Source: CAZRXG01 sp964603985
GTDB taxonomy: Bacteria; Chloroflexota; Anaerolineae; Aggregatilineales; UBA3940
Length of the DNA stretch: 50,968 nt
Direction: 5' to 3'
Assembly (NCBI GenBank): GCA_964603985.1
Contig: CAZRXG010000030.1
Location: forward strand, 1 to 50,968
Shown in pieces: positions 15,402-23,657 of the stretch (positions within the stretch are counted from its first letter, which is position 1; each line of letters opens with the position of its first letter). The position numbers and the translations under genes were made by a program. The notes under the pieces are model-generated. The model made no database searches. It worked only from the letters and a program-made list of their open reading frames with translations, and was not told where the DNA came from.

Positions 15402-15971
15402 ATGTTTACCGCCGTGTATCTGGCTATCGCCGCGCTCGTCCTGGTGGCGGCCTATTTCATCTTCCGCCGCGTGGGCCGTGACTACCGCGAACACGGTGAG
15501 CTGACACCGTCAACGGCGACTCTTCAGGTGGCGATATTTGTTGCCTACGCGTGCCTCGTGCAGGCCGGGTACGTCGGCACGGACTGGCCGAGGCTGCACG
15601 ACACCGGCCTGCCTTTTATGCTGGGGGTTCTGTGCATGGCTTCGGGGCTTGTGACCGTGGTGGCTGCCGTCGGGGTGTTTGGCGTGCGGCGGATGGTGGG
15701 ACGCGAAGTCAACGTGCTGAAACAATCGGGCACGTATCGCTGGAGCCGGAATCCCCAGCTCGTAGGGGGGTGGCTGTTCATGTTGGGGTTCACGCTGCTG
15801 TGGAGCATGTGGTACGTGTACGCCGTCGTCCTGGTTGTGGTTTACGCGGCCATGGGGCACATGATGGTGCTCACCGAGGAAGAGCACCTGCGCCGGGTCT
15901 TCGGCGAGGAATATGTCCGCTACTGCGAGCGGGTGCCACGCTACATTGGCTTCCCCAAGCGTGAACCATAA
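15402..15971 (+). CDS. ICMT/PEMT-like membrane methyltransferase, copy 1
   Basis: The 189-residue integral membrane protein has about five hydrophobic segments and the SAM-binding signature of the isoprenylcysteine carboxyl methyltransferase superfamily: VLKQSGTYRWSRNPQLVGG in the middle (about 104-122) and EEEHLRRVFGEEYVRYC with VPRYIGF at the C terminus. Members methylate small or lipid-linked substrates at the membrane; the substrate is unknown. GGGAGG lies about nine bases before the ATG. The start MFTAVYLAIAALVL matches its tandem paralogue. It is the first gene of a two-gene unit behind the TGAACC operator. Confidence 0.88.
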   Translation: MFTAVYLAIAALVLVAAYFIFRRVGRDYREHGELTPSTATLQVAIFVAYACLVQAGYVGTDWPRLHDTGLPFMLGVLCMASGLVTVVAAVGVFGVRRMVGREVNVLKQSGTYRWSRNPQLVGGWLFMLGFTLLWSMWYVYAVVLVVVYAAMGHMMVLTEEEHLRRVFGEEYVRYCERVPRYIGFPKREP

Positions 15972-16033
15972 GCGAGCGGCCAGCAGGCGGCTCACAGACG
16001 GGTTGGCACTGCGAGATCGGAGGGGACTGTGCC

Positions 16034-16603
16034 ATGTTTACCGCCATGTTTCTGGCCACTGCCGCGCTTGTCCTGGCGGCGGCATACCTCATCTTCCGCC
16101 GCGTAGGCCGTGACTACCTCCAGCACGGCAGACTGACGCCTTTGGGGGCCATTCTCCAGGTCGTGGTCTTCGGGCTGCACGCCTGGCTGGTCTACATGAT
16201 ATACCTCAATAGCGGCTGGCCGGAAGTGCATTGCAGCACCCTCTGCCTGGTGCTTGGCATCATCATCGGCATCCTCGGTCTGGGCATCCTGGGGGCCGGG
16301 GTGGGTGTGTTTGCCTCGTTCCTGCGCATGCTTGGCCGCGAGGTCAACGTGCTGAAGCGGTCGGGCATCTATCGCCGGACGCGCAACCCGCAACTGGTGG
16401 GATACGGCGTGTTCCTGCTGGCGTTCCTGCTGCTGTGGTACTCGTGGCACATGATCGTGGCCATCCTCGTCTACGCAGCGATCGCGCACATGATGGTGCT
16501 CACCGAGGAAGAGCACCTGCGCCGGGTCTTCGGCGAGGAGTATGCCCGCTACTGCGAGCGGACGCCGCGCTACATCGGACTCCCCCGGCATGAGGGTCGG
16601 TAG
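16034..16603 (+). CDS. ICMT/PEMT-like membrane methyltransferase, copy 2
   Basis: This 189-residue paralogue of the preceding gene has the same length and architecture: MFTAMFLATAALVLAAAYLI start, VLKRSGIYRRTRNPQLVGY, and EEEHLRRVFGEEYARYC with TPRYIGL. The DNA of the start (FRRVGRDY) and of the C-terminal box is almost unchanged between copies, while the middle differs, so it arose by tandem duplication and then diverged. It lies 62 bases downstream, with its own GGAGG about ten bases before the ATG, and is probably co-transcribed. The two may form a heterodimer or use different substrates (inference). Confidence 0.88.
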   Translation: MFTAMFLATAALVLAAAYLIFRRVGRDYLQHGRLTPLGAILQVVVFGLHAWLVYMIYLNSGWPEVHCSTLCLVLGIIIGILGLGILGAGVGVFASFLRMLGREVNVLKRSGIYRRTRNPQLVGYGVFLLAFLLLWYSWHMIVAILVYAAIAHMMVLTEEEHLRRVFGEEYARYCERTPRYIGLPRHEGR

Positions 16604-16623
16604 AACTGCCTTCACAACGCACA

Positions 16624-16650
16624 AGCGAGGTGGCAAGAATCCACCTCGCT
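16624..16650. terminator. Hairpin between convergent genes
   Basis: A perfect 10-bp stem AGCGAGGTGG/CCACCTCGCT with a seven-base loop, between the methyltransferase and dps. There is no clear T tract on either side. Confidence 0.5.
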
Positions 16651-16675
16651 CTCAATGCAACCGGCCGGTTGATTA

Positions 16676-17116
16676 TTACTTGCCCTGCCAGGACTTAAGC
16701 ATCCACAGGTGACCTTCAAGCCCGTCGTGAATGCCGTCAAGCAGGTTGACCGTGGTGCGGTCGCTGCCTGCCTCGGCGGTGTTGAGGGCATCCACGAGGA
16801 CGGCGTTTAGAGCTTCAATGTCCGCAATCGTGCGCTTGACCATCACGTGCGCCGCCGGCACCTCTTCATCCTCTTTCAGCGATGTCGTGTTGAGCATGTG
16901 GGCCAGGGTATGCGGCGGCACTTCCCCCAGGCCGACGATTCGCTCCGCCAGCTCATCGATGACATCGCCGACCTCTGTGTATATCTCCTCAAATTTCGCG
17001 TGAAGCTGGAGAAACTGCTCCCCCTGCACGTTCCAGTGATAGTGCCGCAGCTTCTGATAGAAGACGGTGAAGTCGGCAACCAGTGTGTTAAGCTTTTTAA
17101 CCGTATCTGTTGGCAT
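16676..17116 (-). CDS. dps: Dps family ferritin-like DNA-protection protein
   Basis: The 146-residue protein is of typical Dps length. Dps dodecamers oxidise and store iron with hydrogen peroxide and protect DNA. The ferroxidase ligands of the family are seen: YQKLRHYHWNVQG (His of HYHW, about residues 26-28), then LHAKFEEIYTEVGDVIDELAERI, with the Asp and Glu about 12-16 residues after the second His. The N terminus (MPTDTVKKLN) is short and has few Lys, so DNA binding may be weak. AAAGGA lies eight bases before the ATG. It is convergent with the methyltransferase pair. Confidence 0.93.
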   Translation of the reverse strand: MPTDTVKKLNTLVADFTVFYQKLRHYHWNVQGEQFLQLHAKFEEIYTEVGDVIDELAERIVGLGEVPPHTLAHMLNTTSLKEDEEVPAAHVMVKRTIADIEALNAVLVDALNTAEAGSDRTTVNLLDGIHDGLEGHLWMLKSWQGK

Positions 17117-17488
17117 GTTTAATATCCTTTCTATACGCTCTAAAGATAGTTATCTACATACGCAGCCGGTGCCCGGCTGCCCCGGCTGCTGCCGGACCCT
17201 GCGGGACGCGTCACACGCTCACCGGTTCGCCCATCACTATTAGATGCTCTCATCCCCTGAGTGGTTGCAGGTGGGTTCACCCCAGGCAGCCGGACGTGGG
17301 CACGGTTGATACTGTGTCCGATGAACCGGGGGCTGCGTCTCATCCCTCAACAGATATTATAGCGCACGAACATCTCTGGATGCACGCATACCGCCCGGCT
17401 GGAGTCCGCGCGACTGCCATCCACGAGTCGAGAGCGGGCCTCCGACAGAGACCATTGAACGAAGTGCAACCTTCGCGGCGGGTTACAA
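17117..17488. other. Intergenic stretch without a supported gene
   Basis: This holds the upstream region of dps and a stretch rich in short GC hairpins near 17160-17215. I see no tRNA, no conserved frame and no known RNA motif. Confidence 0.4.
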
Positions 17489-17518
17489 TTGACAACCGCC
17501 CGGTGTTTCCTGCATAAT
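17489..17518 (+). promoter_or_regulatory. Promoter of the secreted-protein gene
   Basis: TTGACA-N18-CATAAT, about 60 bases before ATG 17581. Confidence 0.55.
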
Positions 17519-17580
17519 GGCGGCGGTACATCTGGGAGGCAGCTTTGCTTAGCTCGACTAACTTGCCAGGAGTATGCAGC

Positions 17581-18801
17581 ATGTTACTCACACACCAGGC
17601 CCGTTCTGTCTGGCCGTCCGGGAAGCGGCTCAGAACCCCAGGCAGCCTTATGGTTTTCTGCCTGATCACGGCATTGATGCTGCTCTCAGGAAGCATCGCC
17701 TGGAGCGGCGTACCGGACGGCGGTGACCACGCGGGCCAGCAGCAGATCACCGTCCGGATGCCTGACGCCAGCCACGCAATGACAGTCAACTACACGTCTG
17801 TTTCGGCACCGGAATACCGGGTGAGCTACTTCGGCATGGGCACCTGTGCAGGCGAGGATCTGGTGATTTTTGAGTTTGAGAACACCGGCCAGTTGAGCTT
17901 TGTCTCGGCCGGGCTGGTCGATCTTTCCAGATACGAAGACGGCATCTGGCGCGTGCTACAGGTCGAGCCGCACTTCGCGGAGACCAACCCGTTCACGCTC
18001 TCGCCCAACGGCTGCGATCACGACGGCCAGTCGCTTGACCCCGGCGAGAAGCTGTACGCCCAGTGGGTTGTCAAAGACCTCCCGCCAGGCTCCTGGGAAA
18101 TGTTCGCCACCCTCAACCTGTGCACAGAGGGCGGGCAGTGTGTAGAGAAGTACCTGGTAGACTTCACAATCCAGGGAGCGTGCGTGCTGCCCATCATCGA
18201 CCTGTTTGAGGGCGAGCTAGCGCCATCTCACGCCGACTACGACTGGCAGCTTGTCTACAGCGTGCGGGGCGCGACGCACGTTCGCGTCTACGACAACACC
18301 GTGGCCGACCCCAGTTCGGGCATCTTCCCGCTCTGGCTGCCAGACGAGGATACCAACTACCTGGGCTGGTGGACTCTCACCGCGTACAACGGCAGCGAGG
18401 AGTGCTTCACCCAGGAGTCGAGGGAGCTGTGGTACGAAAACCTCCCGCCTGCCGGGACGTACTCCGGCTTACTGGGCAGCTTCACCGACGTTGACGTCAG
18501 CCAGCGGAACATCATCATTTCGCTGCGGGACAACGCCTTGGTTGACGGCGACATCGTCGACCTGTTGATCAACGGTGTGAAGGTGCTGGCTGGCTACACG
18601 CTGACCGGCCTGTGGTTCGAGGTGCCGGTTCAGCTTAACCCCGGCCCCAACACGGTGACCGTCGTCGCCCTGAACGAGGGAGGCAACTCGCCCAACACGG
18701 TGGAGATCCACATCAGCCACGTGATATCGGGCATCCCGGACCAGGTGTCGGGCGGTCTGCTGACCGGCCAGAGCGACAGCCTGATCATCAGGGCACCGTA
18801 G
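17581..18801 (+). CDS. Secreted protein with two or three beta-sandwich-like parts, function unknown
   Basis: The 406-residue protein has an N-terminal hydrophobic stretch (about 22-43, LMVFCLITALMLLSGSIAW) preceded by Arg/Lys, a signal peptide or anchor. The middle part contains several Cys pairs that probably form disulfides. The last ~110 residues (from PPAGTYSGLLGSF) look like a beta domain: IISLRDNALVDGDIVDLLIN, then NPGPNTVTVVALNEGG. This type is seen in secreted proteins of many bacteria. No catalytic motif is visible. AGGAG lies eight bases before ATG 17581. Confidence 0.75.
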   Translation: MLLTHQARSVWPSGKRLRTPGSLMVFCLITALMLLSGSIAWSGVPDGGDHAGQQQITVRMPDASHAMTVNYTSVSAPEYRVSYFGMGTCAGEDLVIFEFENTGQLSFVSAGLVDLSRYEDGIWRVLQVEPHFAETNPFTLSPNGCDHDGQSLDPGEKLYAQWVVKDLPPGSWEMFATLNLCTEGGQCVEKYLVDFTIQGACVLPIIDLFEGELAPSHADYDWQLVYSVRGATHVRVYDNTVADPSSGIFPLWLPDEDTNYLGWWTLTAYNGSEECFTQESRELWYENLPPAGTYSGLLGSFTDVDVSQRNIIISLRDNALVDGDIVDLLINGVKVLAGYTLTGLWFEVPVQLNPGPNTVTVVALNEGGNSPNTVEIHISHVISGIPDQVSGGLLTGQSDSLIIRAP

Positions 18802-18840
18802 CCGGTACGGCGGCGTGCCCAGACGACAACATTCATCTCA

Positions 18841-18878
18841 GGAAGGGGCTGCCATTCCCGGCGATGGCAGCCCCTTCC
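18841..18878 (+). terminator. Long perfect hairpin after the secreted-protein gene
   Basis: A 15-bp perfect stem GGAAGGGGCTGCCAT/ATGGCAGCCCCTTCC with an eight-base loop. It has no T tract, so it may act as a 3' stabiliser rather than a classical terminator. Confidence 0.5.
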
Positions 18879-18938
18879 GGGTGCACAAGCAGACGGTTAT
18901 TCACGGGAGAAACCCTGAAACGACGCCGAGCGGAGCGT

Positions 18939-19691
18939 CTACTGTTTTGCGATTTGATATTGCCTAACCAGCCATAAGAGATAAAGAATGAGAGCCGCCA
19001 ACATGCCGATTGTTGCAATAAGGTAAAGGCTCACATTGGGAACCAAAGCAAACCATTCTAGTCCAAGATACCAGCGCCCCAAATCAGCACCAACCAGCAT
19101 AACGGCTATGAACCAGAGCGTATGGTATGCCTTTGGCAGTTCTGACATTTTGAACGGTATGATCCACTGCCTCCAGGTAAGATGTTCAGCCCCGCCAGCA
19201 GCCTTAATAAACTCCATAGCACTCTTGGGATTCGTTGCCAGCGCGGACTTTATTGTCTCTGGCGAGTGGCGGAGAAACGCTGCCCATAAAAGACAGGTGA
19301 GCAAGGCAGCGAGGATTTGCGCTGCTGCCCCGAACCCGTAGACAAATAGAGCAGCAAATCCAGCATCGAGAAAGGCTCTTGCAATAGGGTTTGCCTCTTG
19401 AGTGAGAAATGGGTCATTGACTACTGTAGCTATGACATCGATAGCGGTTCCGCCGACCGCAAACAGTGCGCCAGCCAAGAACGGTATGATTGGTAACGGG
19501 CCAGGCCCATGAACATAGATAAGGGCGGCCAGCATGTTCGCCGCAATCAGGATCGGCAGAAAGCAGAACGCCAAGCCAATCTCCAGGGCCTCAATGTTTA
19601 CCACGAAGAATACCGCTGCTGCAACGGATGAGATCAGACCAAGAATGATGAGCCACCGCGCATAGGGGTTTGAGTGCTCAATCACCGACAT
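18939..19691 (-). CDS. Polytopic membrane protein, function unknown
   Basis: The 250-residue protein has six or seven hydrophobic segments. A cytosolic loop (about residues 145-185, PETIKSALATNPKSAMEF and GGAEHLTWRQW) separates two halves. AGGAG lies about nine bases before ATG 19691; an ATG ten codons upstream has no such site. A TATACT -10 box lies on the minus strand near 19752-19757. Codon use and base composition are more AT-rich than in the surroundings, as in the neighbouring divergent lipoprotein. I recognise no family. Confidence 0.7.
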   Translation of the reverse strand: MSVIEHSNPYARWLIILGLISSVAAAVFFVVNIEALEIGLAFCFLPILIAANMLAALIYVHGPGPLPIIPFLAGALFAVGGTAIDVIATVVNDPFLTQEANPIARAFLDAGFAALFVYGFGAAAQILAALLTCLLWAAFLRHSPETIKSALATNPKSAMEFIKAAGGAEHLTWRQWIIPFKMSELPKAYHTLWFIAVMLVGADLGRWYLGLEWFALVPNVSLYLIATIGMLAALILYLLWLVRQYQIAKQ

Positions 19692-19868
19692 TGAGGGGGT
19701 CTCCTTGGGGAGAGAGTGCACCAGGTGAGTACTGGACTTTCGCCGCTCTCAGTATAGCCGATTTTGAGTAAGGGTTACAGCCCCTGGGAACGTGAGGGGG
19801 CGCGAACAAGTTGTCAAAAAAGCATCTCATTCACGGCGGTATGAGAAAGGAGTAAAGGGGTTAGTTTA

Positions 19869-20945
19869 ATGGATACTCCTCACTTAAAGACTCTGGTCGG
19901 TCTTTCCATTGTGATTTCCGGCGTTTTGACCGGGTGTATTCATTCACCACAAGACAATTCAACTCCCCCAGGCACAGTACCACCAACTATTACCTCAACA
20001 GGTGGGTTGGAGACGGGCACCATTCTTATTGAAAAGTCCCAGGGACTGTGGTTACTTGATCCGTCCAGGCAGAGTGCCGCTTCATACGTAACCTTGACCG
20101 ATCAGGAAGAAGCTCTGATAAGTACCCCAGAGATAAGCTCAGATGGTCGTTACATCTATGCACTGTTAGGTCCAAGTAGCGTTGGAGGGGTGAAACGAAA
20201 TGAGCTGTATCGGCTCATTCAGATTGATACACGTACAAAAGAAGAACGAACTTTGTTTGAATATCCCGGCCTGTTCACTATTGTTGCCATTTCACCCAAC
20301 GGGCAAAAGATAATATTAGATTACTTTGTTGAAGATGGTTATTATCCCGTCTTCTGTGTTTTTGACATCACTCAGGAGGACTGTAAGCATAGTGAGTTTT
20401 CATTGGATTGGCGTCAGACACACTGGATAAACGATAGTCAATTTGTGGCTATCGCCGCTGGGAGTATCGAACTATACCTTGTTGATGCAGCTACTTTAAC
20501 CACTGAACGGATTTACTTACCTGCGCCAATCCACGCGTTTGATCTTCTCCAGTCAAGGCAGGTACTGACTTTTAAAGGACACGGCAACAGACCTGCCATG
20601 TTTTACACGATTGGATTGGACACGCAGCAATATCAGTTTTTACCATATAGCACTATCAGCAACTACTATGCGCTCCTAAACGAGCTACAGCTTTCACCCA
20701 ATGAGAAGTACCTGTTGTACGGTCGCTCTGAACACTACGTAGTTATCGATTTTATATCCGGTGAGACGATCGGCGAGATTGACAAAGTATTTTCCGCTGA
20801 ATGGTTACCTGACAGCCAGGGGATAATCTTTGTGAGAGGCCCGGATGGTAATCGTGGTGAAGTGTCATTATTTGATCTGACCAGCCGCAGTCTGGATGTG
20901 TTATATCGTGACGACGAGCTGGAGTCGGTGATCGTAGTTCCCTAG
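19869..20945 (+). CDS. Beta-propeller lipoprotein (TolB/WD40-like), AT-rich
   Basis: The 358-residue lipoprotein has lipobox LTGC (MDTPHLKTLVGLSIVISG start), a short Thr/Pro spacer, then propeller-like repeats of the PD40 type (EISSDGRYIYAL, AISPNGQKIILDY, LSPNEKYLLYG, WLPDSQGIIFVR). Such proteins usually bind partners outside the cell. The gene is clearly poorer in GC than its neighbours: bases 20281-20340 hold 21 G/C of 60. That suggests recent acquisition or relaxed composition. Another lipoprotein of this type is at 43890-45530. Confidence 0.8.
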   Translation: MDTPHLKTLVGLSIVISGVLTGCIHSPQDNSTPPGTVPPTITSTGGLETGTILIEKSQGLWLLDPSRQSAASYVTLTDQEEALISTPEISSDGRYIYALLGPSSVGGVKRNELYRLIQIDTRTKEERTLFEYPGLFTIVAISPNGQKIILDYFVEDGYYPVFCVFDITQEDCKHSEFSLDWRQTHWINDSQFVAIAAGSIELYLVDAATLTTERIYLPAPIHAFDLLQSRQVLTFKGHGNRPAMFYTIGLDTQQYQFLPYSTISNYYALLNELQLSPNEKYLLYGRSEHYVVIDFISGETIGEIDKVFSAEWLPDSQGIIFVRGPDGNRGEVSLFDLTSRSLDVLYRDDELESVIVVP

Positions 20946-20981
20946 AATGCGGAGGGAACACACAGCGACCTTCTGGCTGCG

Positions 20982-21010
20982 TTGACAACTCCCCCCCCTT
21001 TCGCTAGACT
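20982..21010 (+). promoter_or_regulatory. Promoter of the SRP RNA gene
   Basis: TTGACA-N17-TAGACT, with transcription expected near 21017. Confidence 0.65.
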
Positions 21011-21050
21011 CGGCTCCACGCCCAACCGTCCGCATTGCCAGCCGGTGATG

Positions 21051-21179
21051 AGGGTGCAGCGGAGAGGGTTGGGTCCTGCGCGGCGGACGCCGTCGAATCT
21101 GGTCAGGTCCGAGAGGAAGCAGCCATAAGGCGGATTGTCCGGGTGACGCAGGGATGCCTGGCCCTCTCCCCTGCACCTT
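21051..21179 (+). ncRNA. ffs: Signal recognition particle RNA, small bacterial (4.5S) type
   Basis: The apical domain is unmistakable: GGTCAGGTCC, a GAGA tetraloop, then GGAAGCAGCC (21101-21123). That is the conserved helix 8 that binds the M domain of Ffh. The ends pair as required for a 4.5S hairpin: AGGGTGCAG and GGAGAGGG on the 5' side with CCCTCTCC and CTGCACCTT on the 3' side. There is no room for an Alu domain, so it is the short form. A T-rich tract (TTCTATTT) follows. The ends are taken from the pairing and may be off by a few bases. The mature RNA may be trimmed from a transcript starting about 34 bases earlier. Confidence 0.9.
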
Positions 21180-21226
21180 CTATTTACCGGCTGATGCTTA
21201 CCACCGATCCAAGCAGGGCACCTACA

Positions 21227-22777
21227 ATGTCCAACTTCAACCGACGGCTGCCCCTGCCGGGCGAGAAGCCGACCACAGTCTGGAAGCCTGGGGAGCGCAA
21301 GACACGCCACCCCTGGTACCGCGCGCACTCCGGCCTGCTGACCTTCCTGTGGCGGCTCATGCCCTGGGCGGCGGCCATCCTGGCACTGGGGGCCGGGTTG
21401 TCGACCTGGCGGGCGACCAGCACGCACGTCACGCTGGTGGTGAACGGCCAGCCGGTCGAGGTGGCAACGCACCGCCGCACGGTCGAGGGCGCGGCCCGCA
21501 CGGCCGGGATCAGGCCGGACGACACGCTGTACATCGACCCGCCCGCCGGGACGCCGCTGGAGGCCGGGATGGTGATCACACTGGCCCACCAGCGCCCGGT
21601 CATCGTTCACGTCGACGGCGAGACACGCATCGCGCCGACGCACCTGACCGACCCACTTGGCATCGTGGCCGAACTGGGGATCGCCCTGGGGCCGTCCGAC
21701 GCGGCCCGCGTCGAGCGCGCCGCGAAGCCCAGCGGCCCGGAGATCGCGGCCAACCCGGCGCTGGCCGGACTTCCCCCGCTCCCGCGCGAGATCAGCGTGG
21801 TGCGGGCCAGGCGGGTGATCGTCAACGAGGTTGTGCCCGGCGGCGAGCAGACGCGCGTCAGTTTTGAGACGACCGCGCCCACGCTGGGGCAGGCGCTCGC
21901 AGCGGCGGGGTACGCGCTGTACGAGGCCGACCGGGTCGCGCCGCCGCCCGGCACGGCCATCGCGGGGGAGGAGATCGAGGTCACCATCGAGCGCGCCACG
22001 CCGGTCACCGTCCACGCCGACGGGCAGATCATCGCCCACCGCACCCACCGGACGACCGTCGGGGCGCTGCTGGACGAGTTGGGCCTGGCACCGGGCGGCG
22101 GCGATTACGTCCTGCCCCCCGCCGACGCGTCACTGCGGGCGGGCGACGTGGTGCGCGTGGTACGCGTCCGCGAAGAGACGCTCGTCCAGGCGGTGCCGAT
22201 CCCCTTCGAGACGACCTACGTCCCCGACCCCGACCTGGTGCTCGACCAGCAGCGCGAGCTTCAGGCCGGGCAGGAGGGAATATTGGAGCGGCGGGTGCGG
22301 GTACGCACTGAGGACGGCGTCGAGGTCAGCCGGGTGACCGAGGGCGAGTGGGTGGCGCGTCACCCGCAGGCGCGCGTCGTCGCCTACGGCACGAAGATCG
22401 TGATCCGGGTGCTTGAGACGCCCTACGGCGAGCTCCACTACTGGCGCAAGCTGCGCGTGCTGGCGACCTCCTACAGCCCGCTGACGGCGGGTCACAAGCA
22501 GCCCGGCGACCCCTTCTTCGGGCTTTCGGGCACCGGCACACCCGTCCAGCGGGGCATCATCGCCACCGACCCGCGCGTGATCGCGCTCTACACGCACATG
22601 TACGTGCCCGGCTACGGGGTCGGGCAGGCGCTCGACGTGGGGGGAGCGGTCAAGGGGTTGCGCATCGATCTGGGCTACGACGACGAGCACTACGTGATGT
22701 GGAACAACTGGGTGGAGATCTATCTGCTGGTGCCGGTGCCGCCGTACGACCGGATCGCGTGGGTGCTGCCGGAGTAG
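21227..22777 (+). CDS. DUF348/G5/3D-domain cell-wall-associated protein (RpfB/YabE-like)
   Basis: The 516-residue protein has a cytoplasmic N terminus, one membrane segment (about 46-66, WRLMPWAAAILALGAGLSTW), and three ubiquitin-like DUF348 repeats (STHVTLVVNGQPVEVATHRRTV, PVIVHVDGETR, PVTVHADGQI). A G5-type stretch follows (about 320-410, IPFETTYVPDPDL, then GQEGILERRVRV). It ends in a 3D domain with its Asp residues: VLATSYSP, IIATDPRVI, QALDVGGAVKG, RIDLGY. The 3D domain resembles the core of MltA-type lytic transglycosylases, so a role in peptidoglycan turnover is likely. The start could also be ATG 21194, but only 21227 has an AGGG upstream. Confidence 0.88.
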   Translation: MSNFNRRLPLPGEKPTTVWKPGERKTRHPWYRAHSGLLTFLWRLMPWAAAILALGAGLSTWRATSTHVTLVVNGQPVEVATHRRTVEGAARTAGIRPDDTLYIDPPAGTPLEAGMVITLAHQRPVIVHVDGETRIAPTHLTDPLGIVAELGIALGPSDAARVERAAKPSGPEIAANPALAGLPPLPREISVVRARRVIVNEVVPGGEQTRVSFETTAPTLGQALAAAGYALYEADRVAPPPGTAIAGEEIEVTIERATPVTVHADGQIIAHRTHRTTVGALLDELGLAPGGGDYVLPPADASLRAGDVVRVVRVREETLVQAVPIPFETTYVPDPDLVLDQQRELQAGQEGILERRVRVRTEDGVEVSRVTEGEWVARHPQARVVAYGTKIVIRVLETPYGELHYWRKLRVLATSYSPLTAGHKQPGDPFFGLSGTGTPVQRGIIATDPRVIALYTHMYVPGYGVGQALDVGGAVKGLRIDLGYDDEHYVMWNNWVEIYLLVPVPPYDRIAWVLPE

Positions 22778-22850
22778 GAGTGCGTCCGGCGCGCTACGTG
22801 TATAATTGGGATGTGAGTGGCCGGGCCGGATGTGGATCGGATGGTATGGT

Positions 22851-23471
22851 ATGGGCAGTCAGATTGCACCGTCGAAGACGCTGAGCTTCGAGGAATTTAT
22901 TGAGCAGTACGCGGGCAGGCGCTACGAGTACGTCGATGGCCGGGCGGTGCCGATGGGCCCCGAAACCGTCGACGCGGAGGGGGGCACATCGGTGACGCCG
23001 ACAAAATCCGGGCACGGGCTGCTGGTAGAGGAGATCGCTTTTCTGGTGGGCCGGTTCGCGCGCGAGCATAAGCTGGGGCGAGTGTTCGGCGCGGAGACCG
23101 GATTCCTGATGCGGCAGGAGCCGCCCGAACTGCGCGCGGCGGACATCGCCTTTTACTCCCGCGAGGGGTTGAAGGCCATCACGCGCGGGGACTGGCTGCC
23201 GTTTCCCCCTGCGCTGGCGGTGGAAGTGATCTCCGAGCACGACCGGGCGGCGGACCTGCGGCGCAAGGCACGCGATTACATGGAAAGCGGCACGCGCCTG
23301 CTGTGGCTGGTGTACCCCACCCTTGCCCAGATCGAGGTTTACACCCCCGGCGAGCCGGTGCGCGTGCTCGGCGAGGGCGACACGCTCGACGGCGGCGACG
23401 TGCTGCCGGGGTTCTCGGTTGCGGTGGGGGCGATTTTCGCCGCGCTGGACGACCTCGGCGAGGGGGATTAA
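22851..23471 (+). CDS. Uma2 family (DUF820) PD-(D/E)XK endonuclease-like protein
   Basis: The 206-residue protein has the family layout: SFEEFIEQYAGRRYEYVDG at the N terminus, a helical block ending RVFGAETGF, LRAADIAFYS with the metal-binding Asp, and PALAVEVISEHDRAADLRRKARDY with the Glu of the EVIS strand and the following Lys. It closes with GTRLLWLVYP. Uma2 proteins are abundant in Chloroflexota and cyanobacteria, and their role is not settled. TATAAT lies at 22801-22806. The ATG at 22851 has only a weak GGATGG ribosome site, so the start is moderately certain. Confidence 0.88.
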   Translation: MGSQIAPSKTLSFEEFIEQYAGRRYEYVDGRAVPMGPETVDAEGGTSVTPTKSGHGLLVEEIAFLVGRFAREHKLGRVFGAETGFLMRQEPPELRAADIAFYSREGLKAITRGDWLPFPPALAVEVISEHDRAADLRRKARDYMESGTRLLWLVYPTLAQIEVYTPGEPVRVLGEGDTLDGGDVLPGFSVAVGAIFAALDDLGEGD

Positions 23472-23657
23472 CCGGCGACCCGATCACCGGCCCGCGCGGT
23501 GTGCGCTGCGCTACCTCTGCGGCGGTTTCTGCCGGGCCTGGAGCACCACCGAAGTCCCCCAATGCACCTCCAATTGATTGCACGGCATTATTCGAACGGG
23601 CCAATGCTTTGCTGCCGGGCGCGCTTGATGCGCTGGACGTGTCAAAGGAGCAAAATC

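Noticed and set aside
17160..17480. Possible RNA gene in the dps upstream region
   Set aside because: Only short GC hairpins; no tRNA T-loop, no promoter-terminator pair and no known motif.
20942..22048. Long open frame antisense to the SRP RNA and 3D-domain gene
   Set aside because: Arg/Gly/His-rich shadow product. The other strand has the SRP RNA and a family protein.
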